A stretch of 64,000 bases of DNA from Hydractinia symbiolongicarpus (GCF_029227915.1 NC_079876.1:31966828-32030827); one strand, 5' to 3'; positions 1-7,666 are shown, counted from the first letter of the stretch. Numbers and translations are program-made. The notes: generated by a model from the letters alone, not told the origin.

Positions 1-40
1 TCGATCTGCAGTCGAATGCTCTACCACTGAGCTATATCCC
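1..40 (-). tRNA. tRNA-Cys(GCA), partial at window edge
   Basis: U0. Only the 5' part is in the window. The 5' end has three G where other copies have four, so the acceptor stem is one base short. Confidence 0.8.
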
Positions 41-116
41 AGCCAAGGACGGAATCCACGCACAGGGTATATAACATCAACGCGTGAGAGAGCAACTTAA
101 CTTAAAAAATGTACAC

Positions 117-188
117 TTCCCGCACCGGGAATCGAACCCGGGCCGCCTGGGTGAAAACCAGAAATCCTAACCACTAGACCATGCGGGA
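117..188 (-). tRNA. tRNA-Glu(TTC)
   Basis: U0; as reference. Confidence 0.93.
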
Positions 189-285
189 CACATTCGCACC
201 ACTAAGTAATTTAGATGTCATGCTTTTTCTGACAATTTGAACTAGCTCTGTCTTTCTGTTCGTGTCAAAAACACCTTTTTGCGTC

Positions 286-367
286 CGCTGCGAGTAGGAT
301 TCGAACCTACGCGGGATGATCCCATTTGATTTCTAGTCAAACGCCTTAACCACTCGGCCATCGCAGC
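286..367 (-). tRNA. tRNA-Ser(AGA)
   Basis: U0; one change in the variable arm. Confidence 0.9.
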
Positions 368-425
368 CTGACAAACCGCTGGCCATTGCCACAAGGCCGA
401 CCAGAAAGCACAACATTACTGCTAA

Positions 426-498
426 AGGCACTGCCCGGATTTGAACCGGGGATCTCCTGTTTACTAGACAGGCGCTTTAACCGCTAAGCCACAGCGCC
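426..498 (-). tRNA. tRNA-Thr(AGT)
   Basis: U0; as reference. Confidence 0.93.
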
Positions 499-614
499 TG
501 CCTGTTGGGAGATTTTGAAAATCTCAATATCACACGTCTGAAATGCCGTTAAGGCTACTAACACACCGGGACGTGATACACTGTCACTCGGAAATTTTGG
601 AAATGAGTAGTAAC

Positions 615-685
615 GCATTGGTGGTTCAGTGGTAGAATTCTCGCCTGCCACGCGGGAGACCGGGGTTCGATTCCCCGCCAATGCA
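615..685 (+). tRNA. tRNA-Gly(GCC)
   Basis: U0; as reference. Confidence 0.93.
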
Positions 686-822
686 TCGTGTTTTACCTAC
701 ACCAGAAAATACACTCCGTAAAAAAGAAAGGAAGGAAAATAAATAAAAAAACATAGCTGAGGAAAAGTGCTACGGGTGCTTGCATTCACCACCTCAAACC
801 GCCCTGCTGGGCAGTGATAAAA

Positions 823-839
823 TGCCGAGACCCGGGATT

Positions 840-890
<51 letters not shown>

Positions 891-895
891 TCGGC
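823..895 (-). tRNA. tRNA-Phe(GAA)
   Basis: U0; as reference. Confidence 0.93.
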
Positions 896-975
896 CATGA
901 TCAATTCTATCACATGGCAAAGGTCTGTACGTTGTGATAGACACTTGACCAGATCAAAAAGAATGTTTGAAGATT

Positions 976-1057
976 CGCTGCGAGTAGGGTTCGAACCTAC
1001 GCGGGGAGATCCCATTAGATTTCAAGTCTAACGCCTTAACCACTCGGCCATCGCAGC
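976..1057 (-). tRNA. tRNA-Ser(TGA)
   Basis: U0; one change in the variable arm. Confidence 0.9.
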
Positions 1058-1116
1058 AGAAATTGCTGGGTAACCAGAATAATTCACCAGCTCACCGCTC
1101 AGGTGCCGAAGAGGAC

Positions 1117-1121
1117 AAAAA
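1117..1121 (-). terminator. Pol III terminator of Cys (T5)
   Basis: Five A on the + strand, T5 in the transcript sense, 10 nt past the Cys 3' end. It is T4 in U9, U11 and U12. Confidence 0.8.
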
Positions 1122-1131
1122 GCCAACTAGT

Positions 1132-1203
1132 AGGGGACACCCGGGTTTGAACCAGGGACCTCTCGATCTGCAGTCGAATGCTCTACCACTGAGCTATATC
1201 CCC
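1132..1203 (-). tRNA. tRNA-Cys(GCA), reference copy
   Basis: U1. This tRNA decodes UGC and UGU. It is 72 nt with no intron and no encoded CCA. The acceptor strands are GGGGATA and TGTCCCC with discriminator T73. The anticodon loop CTGCAGA gives anticodon GCA, and the T arm reads CCTGG-TTCAAAC-CCGGG. The internal promoter is the usual A box in the D arm and B box (GGTTCAAAC) in the T arm. A T5 terminator lies 10 nt downstream and a TATA-like sequence lies 28-33 nt upstream. The body is very close to vertebrate tRNA-Cys, which has the same D loop AGTGGTA. Confidence 0.95.
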
Positions 1204-1230
1204 AGCCAAGGACGGAATCCACGCACAGGG

Positions 1231-1236
1231 TATATA
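1231..1236 (-). promoter_or_regulatory. TATA-like element upstream of Cys
   Basis: TATATA sits 28-33 nt before the 5' end of the Cys gene. It recurs at the same place in essentially every unit; U41 has TATTTA instead. That is the distance at which an upstream TATA box can help place TFIIIB on a class III gene. The role is inferred. Confidence 0.45.
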
Positions 1237-1266
1237 ACATCAACGCGTGAGAGAGCAACTTAACTT

Positions 1267-1272
1267 AAAAAA
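1267..1272 (-). terminator. Pol III terminator of Glu (T5-T7)
   Basis: Six A on the + strand, 7 nt past the Glu 3' end. The run is 7 in U3-U7 and U31, and 5 in U9, U11 and U12. It is interrupted in U41 and U43. Confidence 0.8.
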
Positions 1273-1279
1273 TGTACAC

Positions 1280-1351
1280 TTCCCGCACCGGGAATCGAAC
1301 CCGGGCCGCCTGGGTGAAAACCAGAAATCCTAACCACTAGACCATGCGGGA
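1280..1351 (-). tRNA. tRNA-Glu(TTC), reference copy
   Basis: U1. This tRNA decodes GAA and GAG. It is 72 nt with acceptor strands TCCCGCA and TGCGGGA and discriminator A73. The anticodon stem is TCTGG/CCAGG around loop TTTTCAC, which gives anticodon TTC. The T arm is CCGGG-TTCGATT-CCCGG and serves as the B box. It has no intron and no encoded CCA. It is nearly the vertebrate tRNA-Glu(TTC) sequence, with a slightly different acceptor stem. Confidence 0.95.
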
Positions 1352-1429
1352 CACATTCGCACCACTAAGTAATTTAGATGTCATGCTTTTTCTGACAATT
1401 TGAACTAGCTCTGTCTTTCTGTTCGTGTC

Positions 1430-1434
1430 AAAAA
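1430..1434 (-). terminator. Pol III terminator of Ser(AGA) (T5)
   Basis: Five A on the + strand, 14 nt past the Ser(AGA) 3' end. It is one arm of a short dyad, CAAAAA-cacc-TTTTTG, so the transcript end could form a weak hairpin. Confidence 0.75.
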
Positions 1435-1448
1435 CACCTTTTTGCGTC

Positions 1449-1530
1449 CGCTGCGAGTAGGATTCGAACCTACGCGGGAAGATCCCATTTGATTTCTAGT
1501 CAAACGCCTTAACCACTCGGCCATCGCAGC
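1449..1530 (-). tRNA. tRNA-Ser(AGA), reference copy
   Basis: U1. This is a class II tRNA of 82 nt with a long variable arm, decoding UCU, and UCC if A34 is edited to inosine. The acceptor strands are GCTGCGA and TCGCAGC with discriminator G73, a main serine identity base. The anticodon stem TTTGA/TCAAA encloses CTAGAAA, giving anticodon AGA. The T arm is GTAGG-TTCGAAT-CCTAC. It is very similar to Ser(TGA) in the same unit. The differences sit in the anticodon arm and one T-loop base, and this similarity drives the exchanges seen in U9, U12 and U25. Confidence 0.95.
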
Positions 1531-1588
1531 CTGACAAACCGCTGGCCATTGCCACAAGGCCGACCAGAAAGCACAACATTACTGCTAA

Positions 1589-1661
1589 AGGCACTGCCCG
1601 GATTTGAACCGGGGATCTCCTGTTTACTAGACAGGCGCTTTAACCAGTAAGCCACAGCGCC
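1589..1661 (-). tRNA. tRNA-Thr(AGT)
   Basis: U1; two D-loop changes (G15C and C16T) seen in no other copy. The reference copy is in U2. Confidence 0.85.
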
Positions 1662-1671
1662 TGCCTGTTGG

Positions 1672-1688
1672 GAGATTTTGAAAATCTC
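1672..1688. promoter_or_regulatory. 17-nt inverted repeat between divergent Thr and Gly
   Basis: GAGATTTT-G-AAAATCTC is a perfect palindrome starting 11 nt upstream of the Thr 5' end. It lies inside the 116-nt region between the divergent Thr and Gly genes. It is kept in nearly all 57 copies; U13, U15, U42, U45, U47 and U51 carry single changes. It could be a protein-binding site or a hairpin. No known factor is assigned. Confidence 0.4.
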
Positions 1689-1777
1689 AATATCACACGT
1701 CTGAAATGCCGTTAAGGCTACTAACACACCGGGACGTGATACACTGTCACTCGGAAATTTTGGAAATGAGTAGTAAC

Positions 1778-1848
1778 GCATTGGTGGTTCAGTGGTAGAA
1801 TTCTCGCCTGCCACGCGGGAGACCGGGGTTCGATTCCCCGCCAATGCA
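1778..1848 (+). tRNA. tRNA-Gly(GCC), reference copy
   Basis: U1. This tRNA decodes GGC and GGU and is the only gene of the unit on the + strand. It is 71 nt with acceptor strands GCATTGG and CCAATGC and discriminator A73. The anticodon stem is CTCGC/GCGGG around loop CTGCCAC, giving anticodon GCC. The T arm is CGGGG-TTCGATT-CCCCG. The 5' half is the vertebrate tRNA-Gly(GCC) sequence. It diverges from Thr and converges with Phe. Confidence 0.95.
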
Positions 1849-1853
1849 TCGTG

Positions 1854-1857
1854 TTTT
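1854..1857 (+). terminator. Pol III terminator of Gly (T4)
   Basis: TTTT begins 6 nt past the Gly 3' end. It becomes TTGT in U25, U25b and U27, and TTTC in U30 and U31. Confidence 0.75.
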
Positions 1858-1981
1858 ACCTACACCAGAAAATACCCTCCGTAAAAAAGAAAGGAAGGAA
1901 AATAAATAAAAAAACATAGCTGAGGAAAAGTGCTACGGCTGCTTGCATTCACCACCTCAAACCGCCCTGCTGGGCAGTGAT

Positions 1982-1985
1982 AAAA
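1982..1985 (-). terminator. Pol III terminator of Phe (T4)
   Basis: Four A on the + strand directly abut the Phe discriminator base, so the transcript would have almost no 3' trailer. Confidence 0.75.
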
Positions 1986-2002
1986 TGCCGAGACCCGGGA
2001 TT

Positions 2003-2053
<51 letters not shown>

Positions 2054-2058
2054 TCGGC
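1986..2058 (-). tRNA. tRNA-Phe(GAA), reference copy
   Basis: U1. This tRNA decodes UUC and UUU. It is 73 nt with acceptor strands GCCGAGA and TCTCGGC and discriminator A73. The anticodon stem TCAGA/TCTGA encloses CTGAAGA, giving anticodon GAA with G37, the base that eukaryotes turn into wybutosine. The T arm is CCTGG-TTCAATC-CCGGG. It has no intron and no encoded CCA. It is close to vertebrate tRNA-Phe, differing mainly in acceptor and anticodon-stem pairs. Confidence 0.95.
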
Positions 2059-2118
2059 CATGATCAATTCTATCACATGGCAAAGGTCTGTACGTTGTGA
2101 TAGACACTTGACCAGATC

Positions 2119-2123
2119 AAAAA
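2119..2123 (-). terminator. Pol III terminator of Ser(TGA) (T5)
   Basis: Five A on the + strand, 15 nt past the Ser(TGA) 3' end, the longest trailer in the unit. Confidence 0.75.
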
Positions 2124-2138
2124 GAATGTTTGAAGATT

Positions 2139-2220
2139 CGCTGCGAGTAGGGTTCGAACCTACGCGGGAAGATCCCATTAGATTTCAAGTCTAACGCCTT
2201 AACCACTCGGCCATCGCAGC
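2139..2220 (-). tRNA. tRNA-Ser(TGA), reference copy
   Basis: U1. This is a class II tRNA of 82 nt decoding UCA, and probably UCG by wobble. Acceptor stem, D arm and variable arm are those of Ser(AGA). The anticodon stem is TTAGA/TCTAA around CTTGAAA, giving anticodon TGA, and the T loop is TTCGAAC. Discriminator is G73. It is the last gene of the unit, 74 nt from the next Cys. Confidence 0.95.
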
Positions 2221-2294
2221 AGAAATTGCTGGGTAACCAGAATAATTCACCAGCTCACCACTCAGGTGCCGAAGAGGACAAAAAGCCAACTAGT

Positions 2295-2366
2295 AGGGGA
2301 CACCCGGGTTTGAACCAGGGACCTCTCGATCTGCAGTCGAATGCTCTACCACTGAGCTATATCCCT
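2295..2366 (-). tRNA. tRNA-Cys(GCA)
   Basis: U2; G1A breaks acceptor pair 1:72. Confidence 0.8.
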
Positions 2367-2442
2367 AGCCAAGGACGGAATCCACGCACAGGGTATATAA
2401 CATCAACGCGTGAAAGAGCAACTTAACTTAAAAAATGTACAC

Positions 2443-2514
2443 TTCCTGCACCGGGAATCGAACCCGGGCCGCCTGGGTGAAAACCAGAAATCCTAACCAC
2501 TAGACCATGCGGGA
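2443..2514 (-). tRNA. tRNA-Glu(TTC)
   Basis: U2; G69A breaks acceptor pair 4:69. Confidence 0.8.
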
Positions 2515-2611
2515 CACATTCACACCACTAAGTAATTTAGATGTCATGCTTTTTCTGACAATTTGAACTAGCTCTGTCTTTCTGTTCGTGTCAAAAACAC
2601 CTTTTTGCGTC

Positions 2612-2693
2612 CGCTGCGAGTAGGATTCGAACCTACGCGGGAAGATCCCATTTGATTTCTAGTCAAACGCCTTAACCACTCGGCCATCGCAGC
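2612..2693 (-). tRNA. tRNA-Ser(AGA)
   Basis: U2; as reference. Confidence 0.93.
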
Positions 2694-2751
2694 CTGACAA
2701 ACCGCTGGCCATTGCCACAAGGCCGACCAGAAAGCACAACATTACTGCTAA

Positions 2752-2824
2752 AGGCACTGCCCGGATTTGAACCGGGGATCTCCTGTTTACTAGACAGGCG
2801 CTTTAACCGCTAAGCCACAGCGCC
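2752..2824 (-). tRNA. tRNA-Thr(AGT), reference copy
   Basis: U2. This tRNA decodes ACU, and ACC if A34 becomes inosine. It is 73 nt with acceptor strands GGCGCTG and CAGTGCC, including a G4:T69 wobble, and discriminator T73. The anticodon stem CCTGT/ACAGG encloses CTAGTAA, giving anticodon AGT. The T arm is CCCGG-TTCAAAT-CCGGG. It diverges from Gly. Unlike the other six genes it has no run of four T before the next gene: only TTT follows, and Ser(AGA) starts 58 nt downstream on the same strand. Confidence 0.95.
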
Positions 2825-2940
2825 TGCCTGTTGGGAGATTTTGAAAATCTCAATATCACACGTCTGAAATGCCGTTAAGGCTACTAACACACCGGGACGT
2901 GATACACTGTCACTCGGAAATTTTGGAAATGAGTAGTAAC

Positions 2941-3011
2941 GCATTGGTGGTTCAGTGGTAGAATTCTCGCCTGCCACGCGGGAGACCGGGGTTCGATTCC
3001 CCGCCAATGCA
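2941..3011 (+). tRNA. tRNA-Gly(GCC)
   Basis: U2; as reference. Confidence 0.93.
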
Positions 3012-3148
3012 TCGTGTTTTACCTACACCAGAAAATACCCTCCGTAAAAAAGAAAGGAAGGAAAATAAATAAAAAAACATAGCTGAGGAAAAGTGCTACG
3101 GCTGCTTGCATTCACCACCTCAAACCGCCCTGCTGGGCAGCGATAAAA

Positions 3149-3221
3149 TGCCGAGACCCGGGATTGAACCAGGGACCTTCAGATCTTCAATCTGACGCTC
3201 TCCCAACTGAGCTATCTCGGC
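3149..3221 (-). tRNA. tRNA-Phe(GAA)
   Basis: U2; C32T in the anticodon loop. Confidence 0.88.
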
Positions 3222-3301
3222 CATGATCAATTCTATCACATGGCAAAGGTCTGTACGTTGTGATAGACACTTGACCAGATCAAAAAGAATGTTTGAAGAT
3301 T

Positions 3302-3383
3302 CGCTGCGAGTAGGGTTCGAACCTACGCGGGAAGATCCCATTAGATTTCAAGTCTAACGCCTTAACCACTCGGCCATCGCAGC
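3302..3383 (-). tRNA. tRNA-Ser(TGA)
   Basis: U2; as reference. Confidence 0.93.
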
Positions 3384-3457
3384 AGAAATTGCTGGGTAAC
3401 CAGAATAATTCACCAGCTCACCACTCAGGTGCCGAAGAGGACAAAAAGCCAACTAGT

Positions 3458-3529
3458 AGGGGACACCCGGGTTTGAACCAGGGACCTCTGGATCTGCAGT
3501 CGAATGCTCTACCACTGAGCTATATCCCC
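3458..3529 (-). tRNA. tRNA-Cys(GCA)
   Basis: U3; G41C breaks anticodon-stem pair 29:41. The same change is in U6. Confidence 0.8.
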
Positions 3530-3606
3530 AGCCAAGGACGGAATCCACGCACAGGGTATATAACATCAACGCGTGAGAGAGCAACTTAACTTAAAAAAAT
3601 GTACAC

Positions 3607-3678
3607 TTCCCGCACCGGGAATCGAACCCGGGCCGCCTGGGTGAAAACCAGAAATCCTAACCACTAGACCATGCGGGA
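3607..3678 (-). tRNA. tRNA-Glu(TTC)
   Basis: U3; as reference, with a T7 terminator. Confidence 0.93.
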
Positions 3679-3775
3679 CACATTCGCACCACTAAGTAAT
3701 TTAGATGTCATGCTTTTTCTGACAATTTGAACTAGCTCTGTCTTTCTGTTCGTGTCAAAAACACCTTTTTGCGTC

Positions 3776-3857
3776 CGCTGCGAGTAGGATTCGAACCTAC
3801 GCGGGAAGATCCCATTTGATTTCTAGTCAAACGCCTTAACCACTCGGCCATCGCAGC
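3776..3857 (-). tRNA. tRNA-Ser(AGA)
   Basis: U3; as reference. Confidence 0.93.
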
Positions 3858-3915
3858 CTGACAAACCGCTGGCCATTGCCACAAGGCCGACCAGAAAGCA
3901 CAACATTACTGCTAA

Positions 3916-3988
3916 AGGCACTGCCCGGATTTGAACCGGGGATCTCCTGTTTACTAGACAGGCGCTTTAACCGCTAAGCCACAGCGCC
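3916..3988 (-). tRNA. tRNA-Thr(AGT)
   Basis: U3; as reference. Confidence 0.93.
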
Positions 3989-4104
3989 TGCCTGTTGGGA
4001 GATTTTGAAAATCTCAATATCACACGTCTGAAATGCCGTTAAGGCTACTAACACACCGGGACGTGATACACTGTCACTCGGAAATTTTGGAAATGAGTAG
4101 TAAC

Positions 4105-4175
4105 GCATTGGTGGTTCAGTGGTAGAATTCTCGCCTGCCACGCGGGAGACCGGGGTTCGATTCCCCGCCAATGCA
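4105..4175 (+). tRNA. tRNA-Gly(GCC)
   Basis: U3; as reference. Confidence 0.93.
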
Positions 4176-4312
4176 TCGTGTTTTACCTACACCAGAAAAT
4201 ACCCTCCGTAAAAAAGAAAGGAAGGAAAATAAATAAAAAAACATAGCTGAGGAAAAGTGCTACGGCTGCTTGCATTCACCACCTCAAACCGCCCTGCTGG
4301 GCAGTGATAAAA

Positions 4313-4329
4313 TGCCGAGACCCGGGATT

Positions 4330-4380
<51 letters not shown>

Positions 4381-4385
4381 TCGGC
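4313..4385 (-). tRNA. tRNA-Phe(GAA)
   Basis: U3; as reference. Confidence 0.93.
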
Positions 4386-4465
4386 CATGATCAATTCTAT
4401 CACATGGCAAAGGTCTGTACGTTGTGATAGACACTTGACCAGATCAAAAAGAATGTTTGAAGATT

Positions 4466-4547
4466 CGCTGCGAGTAGTGTTCGAACCTACGCGGGAAGAT
4501 CCCATTAGATTTCAAGTCTAACGCCTTAACCACTCGGCCATCGCAGC
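4466..4547 (-). tRNA. tRNA-Ser(TGA)
   Basis: U3; C61A breaks the conserved T-stem pair 53:61 and changes the B box. Confidence 0.75.
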
Positions 4548-4621
4548 AGAAATTGCTGGGTAACCAGAATAATTCACCAGCTCACCACTCAGGTGCCGAA
4601 GAGGACGAAAAGCCAACTAGT

Positions 4622-4693
4622 AGGGGACACCCGGGTTTGAACCAGGGACCTCTCGATCTGCAGTCGAATGCTCTACCACTGAGCTATATCCCC
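4622..4693 (-). tRNA. tRNA-Cys(GCA)
   Basis: U4; as reference. Confidence 0.93.
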
Positions 4694-4770
4694 AGCCAAG
4701 GACGGAATCCACGCACAGGGTATATAACATCAACGCGTGAGAGAGCAACTTAACTTAAAAAAATGTACAC

Positions 4771-4842
4771 TTCCCGCACCGGGAATCGAACCCGGGCCGC
4801 CTGGGTGAAAACCAGAAATCCTAACCACTAGACCATGCGGGA
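4771..4842 (-). tRNA. tRNA-Glu(TTC)
   Basis: U4; as reference. Confidence 0.93.
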
Positions 4843-4939
4843 CACATTCGCACCACTAAGTAATTTAGATGTCATGCTTTTTCTGACAATTTGAACTAGC
4901 TCTGTCTTTCTGTTCGTGTCAAAAACACCTTTTTGCGTC

Positions 4940-5021
4940 CGCTGCGAGTAGGATTCGAACCTACGCGGGAAGATCCCATTTGATTTCTAGTCAAACGCCT
5001 TAACCACTCGGCCATCGCAGC
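4940..5021 (-). tRNA. tRNA-Ser(AGA)
   Basis: U4; as reference. Confidence 0.93.
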
Positions 5022-5079
5022 CTGACAAACCGCTGGCCATTGCCACAAGGCCGACCAGAAAGCACAACATTACTGCTAA

Positions 5080-5152
5080 AGGCACTGCACGGATTTGAAC
5101 CGGGGATCTCCTGTTTACTAGACAGGCGCTTTAACCGCTAAGCCACAGCGCC
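5080..5152 (-). tRNA. tRNA-Thr(AGT)
   Basis: U4; G64T breaks one T-stem pair. Confidence 0.8.
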
Positions 5153-5268
5153 TGCCTGTTGGGAGATTTTGAAAATCTCAATATCACACGTCTGAAATGC
5201 CGTTAAGGCTACTAACACACCGGGACGTGATACACTGTCACTCGGAAATTTTGGAAATGAGTAGTAAC

Positions 5269-5339
5269 GCATTGGTGGTTCAGTGGTAGAATTCTCGCCT
5301 GCCACGCGGGAGACCGGGGTTCGATTCCCCGCCAATGCA
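5269..5339 (+). tRNA. tRNA-Gly(GCC)
   Basis: U4; as reference. Confidence 0.93.
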
Positions 5340-5476
5340 TCGTGTTTTACCTACACCAGAAAATACCCTCCGTAAAAAAGAAAGGAAGGAAAATAAATAA
5401 AAAAACATAGCTGAGGAAAAGTGCTACGGCTGCTTGCATTCACCACCTCAAACCGCCCTGCTGGGCAGTGATAAAA

Positions 5477-5493
5477 TGCCGAGACCCGGGATT

Positions 5494-5544
<51 letters not shown>

Positions 5545-5549
5545 TCGGC
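5477..5549 (-). tRNA. tRNA-Phe(GAA)
   Basis: U4; as reference. Confidence 0.93.
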
Positions 5550-5629
5550 CATGATCAATTCTATCACATGGCAAAGGTCTGTACGTTGTGATAGACACTT
5601 GACCAGATCAAAAAGAATGTTTGAAGATT

Positions 5630-5711
5630 CGCTGCGAGTAGGGTTCGAACCTACGCGGGAAGATCCCATTAGATTTCAAGTCTAACGCCTTAACCACTCG
5701 GCCATCGCAGC
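5630..5711 (-). tRNA. tRNA-Ser(TGA)
   Basis: U4; as reference. Confidence 0.93.
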
Positions 5712-5785
5712 AGAAATTGCTGGGTAACCAGAATAATTCACCAGCTCACCACTCAGGTGCCGAAGAGGACAAAAAGCCAACTAGT

Positions 5786-5857
5786 AGGGGACACCCGGGT
5801 TTGAACCAGGGACCTCACGATCTGCAGTCGAATGCTCTACGACTGAGCTATATCCCC
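5786..5857 (-). tRNA. tRNA-Cys(GCA), degraded
   Basis: U5; G18C removes an invariant D-loop base and A42T breaks anticodon-stem pair 28:42. Confidence 0.65.
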
Positions 5858-5934
5858 AGCCAAGGACGGAATCCACGCACAGGGTATATAACATCAACGC
5901 GTGAGAGAGCAACTTAACTTAAAAAAATGTACAC

Positions 5935-6006
5935 TTCCCGCACCGGGAATCGAACCCGGGCCGCCTGGGTGAAAACCAGAAATCCTAACCACTAGACCAT
6001 GCGGGA
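5935..6006 (-). tRNA. tRNA-Glu(TTC)
   Basis: U5; as reference. Confidence 0.93.
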
Positions 6007-6103
6007 CACATTCGCACCACTAAGTAATTTAGATGTCATGCTTTTTCTGACAATTTGAACTAGCTCTGTCTTTCTGTTCGTGTCAAAAACACCTTTTTGC
6101 GTC

Positions 6104-6185
6104 CGCTGCCAGTAGGATTCGAACCTACGCGGGAAGATCCCATTTGATTTCTAGTCAAACGCCTTAACCACTAGGCCATCGCAGC
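6104..6185 (-). tRNA. tRNA-Ser(AGA)
   Basis: U5; C67G breaks acceptor pair 6:67, and one D-stem base is changed. Confidence 0.7.
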
Positions 6186-6243
6186 CTGACAAACCGCTGG
6201 CCATTGCCACAAGGCCGACCAGAAAGCACAACATTACTGCTAA

Positions 6244-6316
6244 AGGCACTGCCCGGATTTGAACCGGGGATCTCCTGTTTACTAGACAGGCGCTTTAACC
6301 GCTAAGCCACAGCGCC
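6244..6316 (-). tRNA. tRNA-Thr(AGT)
   Basis: U5; as reference. Confidence 0.93.
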
Positions 6317-6432
6317 TGCCTGTTGGGAGATTTTGAAAATCTCAATATCACACGTCTGAAATGCCGTTAAGGCTACTAACACACCGGGACGTGATACACT
6401 GTCACTCGGAAATTTTGGAAATGAGTAGAAAC

Positions 6433-6503
6433 GCATTGGTGGTTCAGTGGTAGAATTCTCGCCTGCCACGCGGGAGACCGGGGTTCGATTCCCCGCCAAT
6501 GCA
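6433..6503 (+). tRNA. tRNA-Gly(GCC)
   Basis: U5; as reference. Confidence 0.93.
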
Positions 6504-6639
6504 TCGTGTTTTACCTACACCAGAAAATACCCTCCGTAAAAAAGAAAGGAAGGAAAATAAATAAAAAATATAGCTGAGGAAAAGTGCTACGGCTGCTTGC
6601 ATTCACCACCTCAAACCGCCCTGCTGGGCAGTGATAAAA

Positions 6640-6660
6640 TGCCGAGACCCGGGATTGAAT

Positions 6661-6707
<47 letters not shown>

Positions 6708-6712
6708 TCGGC
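6640..6712 (-). tRNA. tRNA-Phe(GAA)
   Basis: U5; G53A breaks the conserved pair 53:61. Confidence 0.75.
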
Positions 6713-6792
6713 CATGATCAATTCTATCACATGGCAAAGGTCTGTACGTTGTGATAGACACTTGACCAGATCAAAAAGAATGTTTGAAGATT

Positions 6793-6874
6793 CGCTGCGA
6801 GTAGGGTTCGAACCTACGCGGGAAGATCCCATTAGATTTCAAGTCTAACGCCTTAACCACTCGGCCATCGCAGC
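6793..6874 (-). tRNA. tRNA-Ser(TGA)
   Basis: U5; as reference. Confidence 0.93.
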
Positions 6875-6948
6875 AGAAATTGCTGGGTAACCAGAATAAT
6901 TCACCAGCTCACCACTCAGGTGCCGAAGAGGACAAAAAGCCAACTAGT

Positions 6949-7020
6949 AGGGGACACCCGGGTTTGAACCAGGGACCTCTGGATCTGCAGTCGAATGCTC
7001 TACCACTGAGCTATATCCCC
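6949..7020 (-). tRNA. tRNA-Cys(GCA)
   Basis: U6; G41C as in U3. Confidence 0.8.
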
Positions 7021-7097
7021 AGCCAAGGACGGAATCCACGCACAGGGTATATAACATCAACGCGTGAGAGAGCAACTTAACTTAAAAAAATGTACAC

Positions 7098-7169
7098 TTC
7101 CCGCACCGGGAATCGAACCCGGGCCGCCTGGGTGAAAACCAGAAATCCTAACCACTAGACCATGCGGGA
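7098..7169 (-). tRNA. tRNA-Glu(TTC)
   Basis: U6; as reference. Confidence 0.93.
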
Positions 7170-7266
7170 CACATTCGCACCACTAAGTAATTTAGATGTC
7201 ATGCTTTTTCTGACAATTTGAACTAGCTCTGTCTTTCTGTTCGTGTCAAAAACACCTTTTTGCGTC

Positions 7267-7348
7267 CGCTGCGAGTAGGATTCGAACCTACGCGGGAAGA
7301 TCCCATTTGATTTCTAGTCAAACGCCTTAACCACTCGGCCATCGCAGC
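7267..7348 (-). tRNA. tRNA-Ser(AGA)
   Basis: U6; as reference. Confidence 0.93.
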
Positions 7349-7406
7349 CTGACAAACCGCTGGCCATTGCCACAAGGCCGACCAGAAAGCACAACATTAC
7401 TGCTAA

Positions 7407-7479
7407 AGGCACTGCCCGGATTTGAACCGGGGATCTCCTGTTTACTAGACAGGCGCTTTAACCGCTAAGCCACAGCGCC
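7407..7479 (-). tRNA. tRNA-Thr(AGT)
   Basis: U6; as reference. Confidence 0.93.
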
Positions 7480-7595
7480 TGCCTGTTGGGAGATTTTGAA
7501 AATCTCAATATCACACGTCTGAAATGCCGTTAAGGCTACTAACACACCGGGACGTGATACACTGTCACTCGGAAATTTTGGAAATGAGTAGTAAC

Positions 7596-7666
7596 GCATT
7601 GGTGGTTCAGTGGTAGAATTCTCGCCTGCCACGCGGGAGACCGGGGTTCGATTCCCCGCCAATGCA
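7596..7666 (+). tRNA. tRNA-Gly(GCC)
   Basis: U6; as reference. Confidence 0.93.

Noticed and set aside
484-681. Recurring short open reading frames of 62-121 codons in both directions, repeated in every unit
   Set aside because: They lie across tRNA genes and repeat only because the unit repeats. Many start at non-ATG codons, they have no domain, and their peptides are the translated tRNA bodies often seen as spurious database proteins.
1430-1443. CAAAAA-cacc-TTTTTG dyad as a bidirectional or rho-independent terminator
   Set aside because: The stem is short and A/T only. On the - strand it simply contains the Ser(AGA) T5 run; on the + strand no gene ends there.
1589-1661. Thr of U1 as a separate isodecoder family
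   Set aside because: Its two D-loop changes are unique to this copy in the window, so it is listed as a variant only.
1857-1985. A-rich Gly-Phe spacer as a hidden gene or retroelement tail
   Set aside because: At 137 nt it has no promoter boxes, no structure and no recognisable sequence. It only separates two convergent genes.
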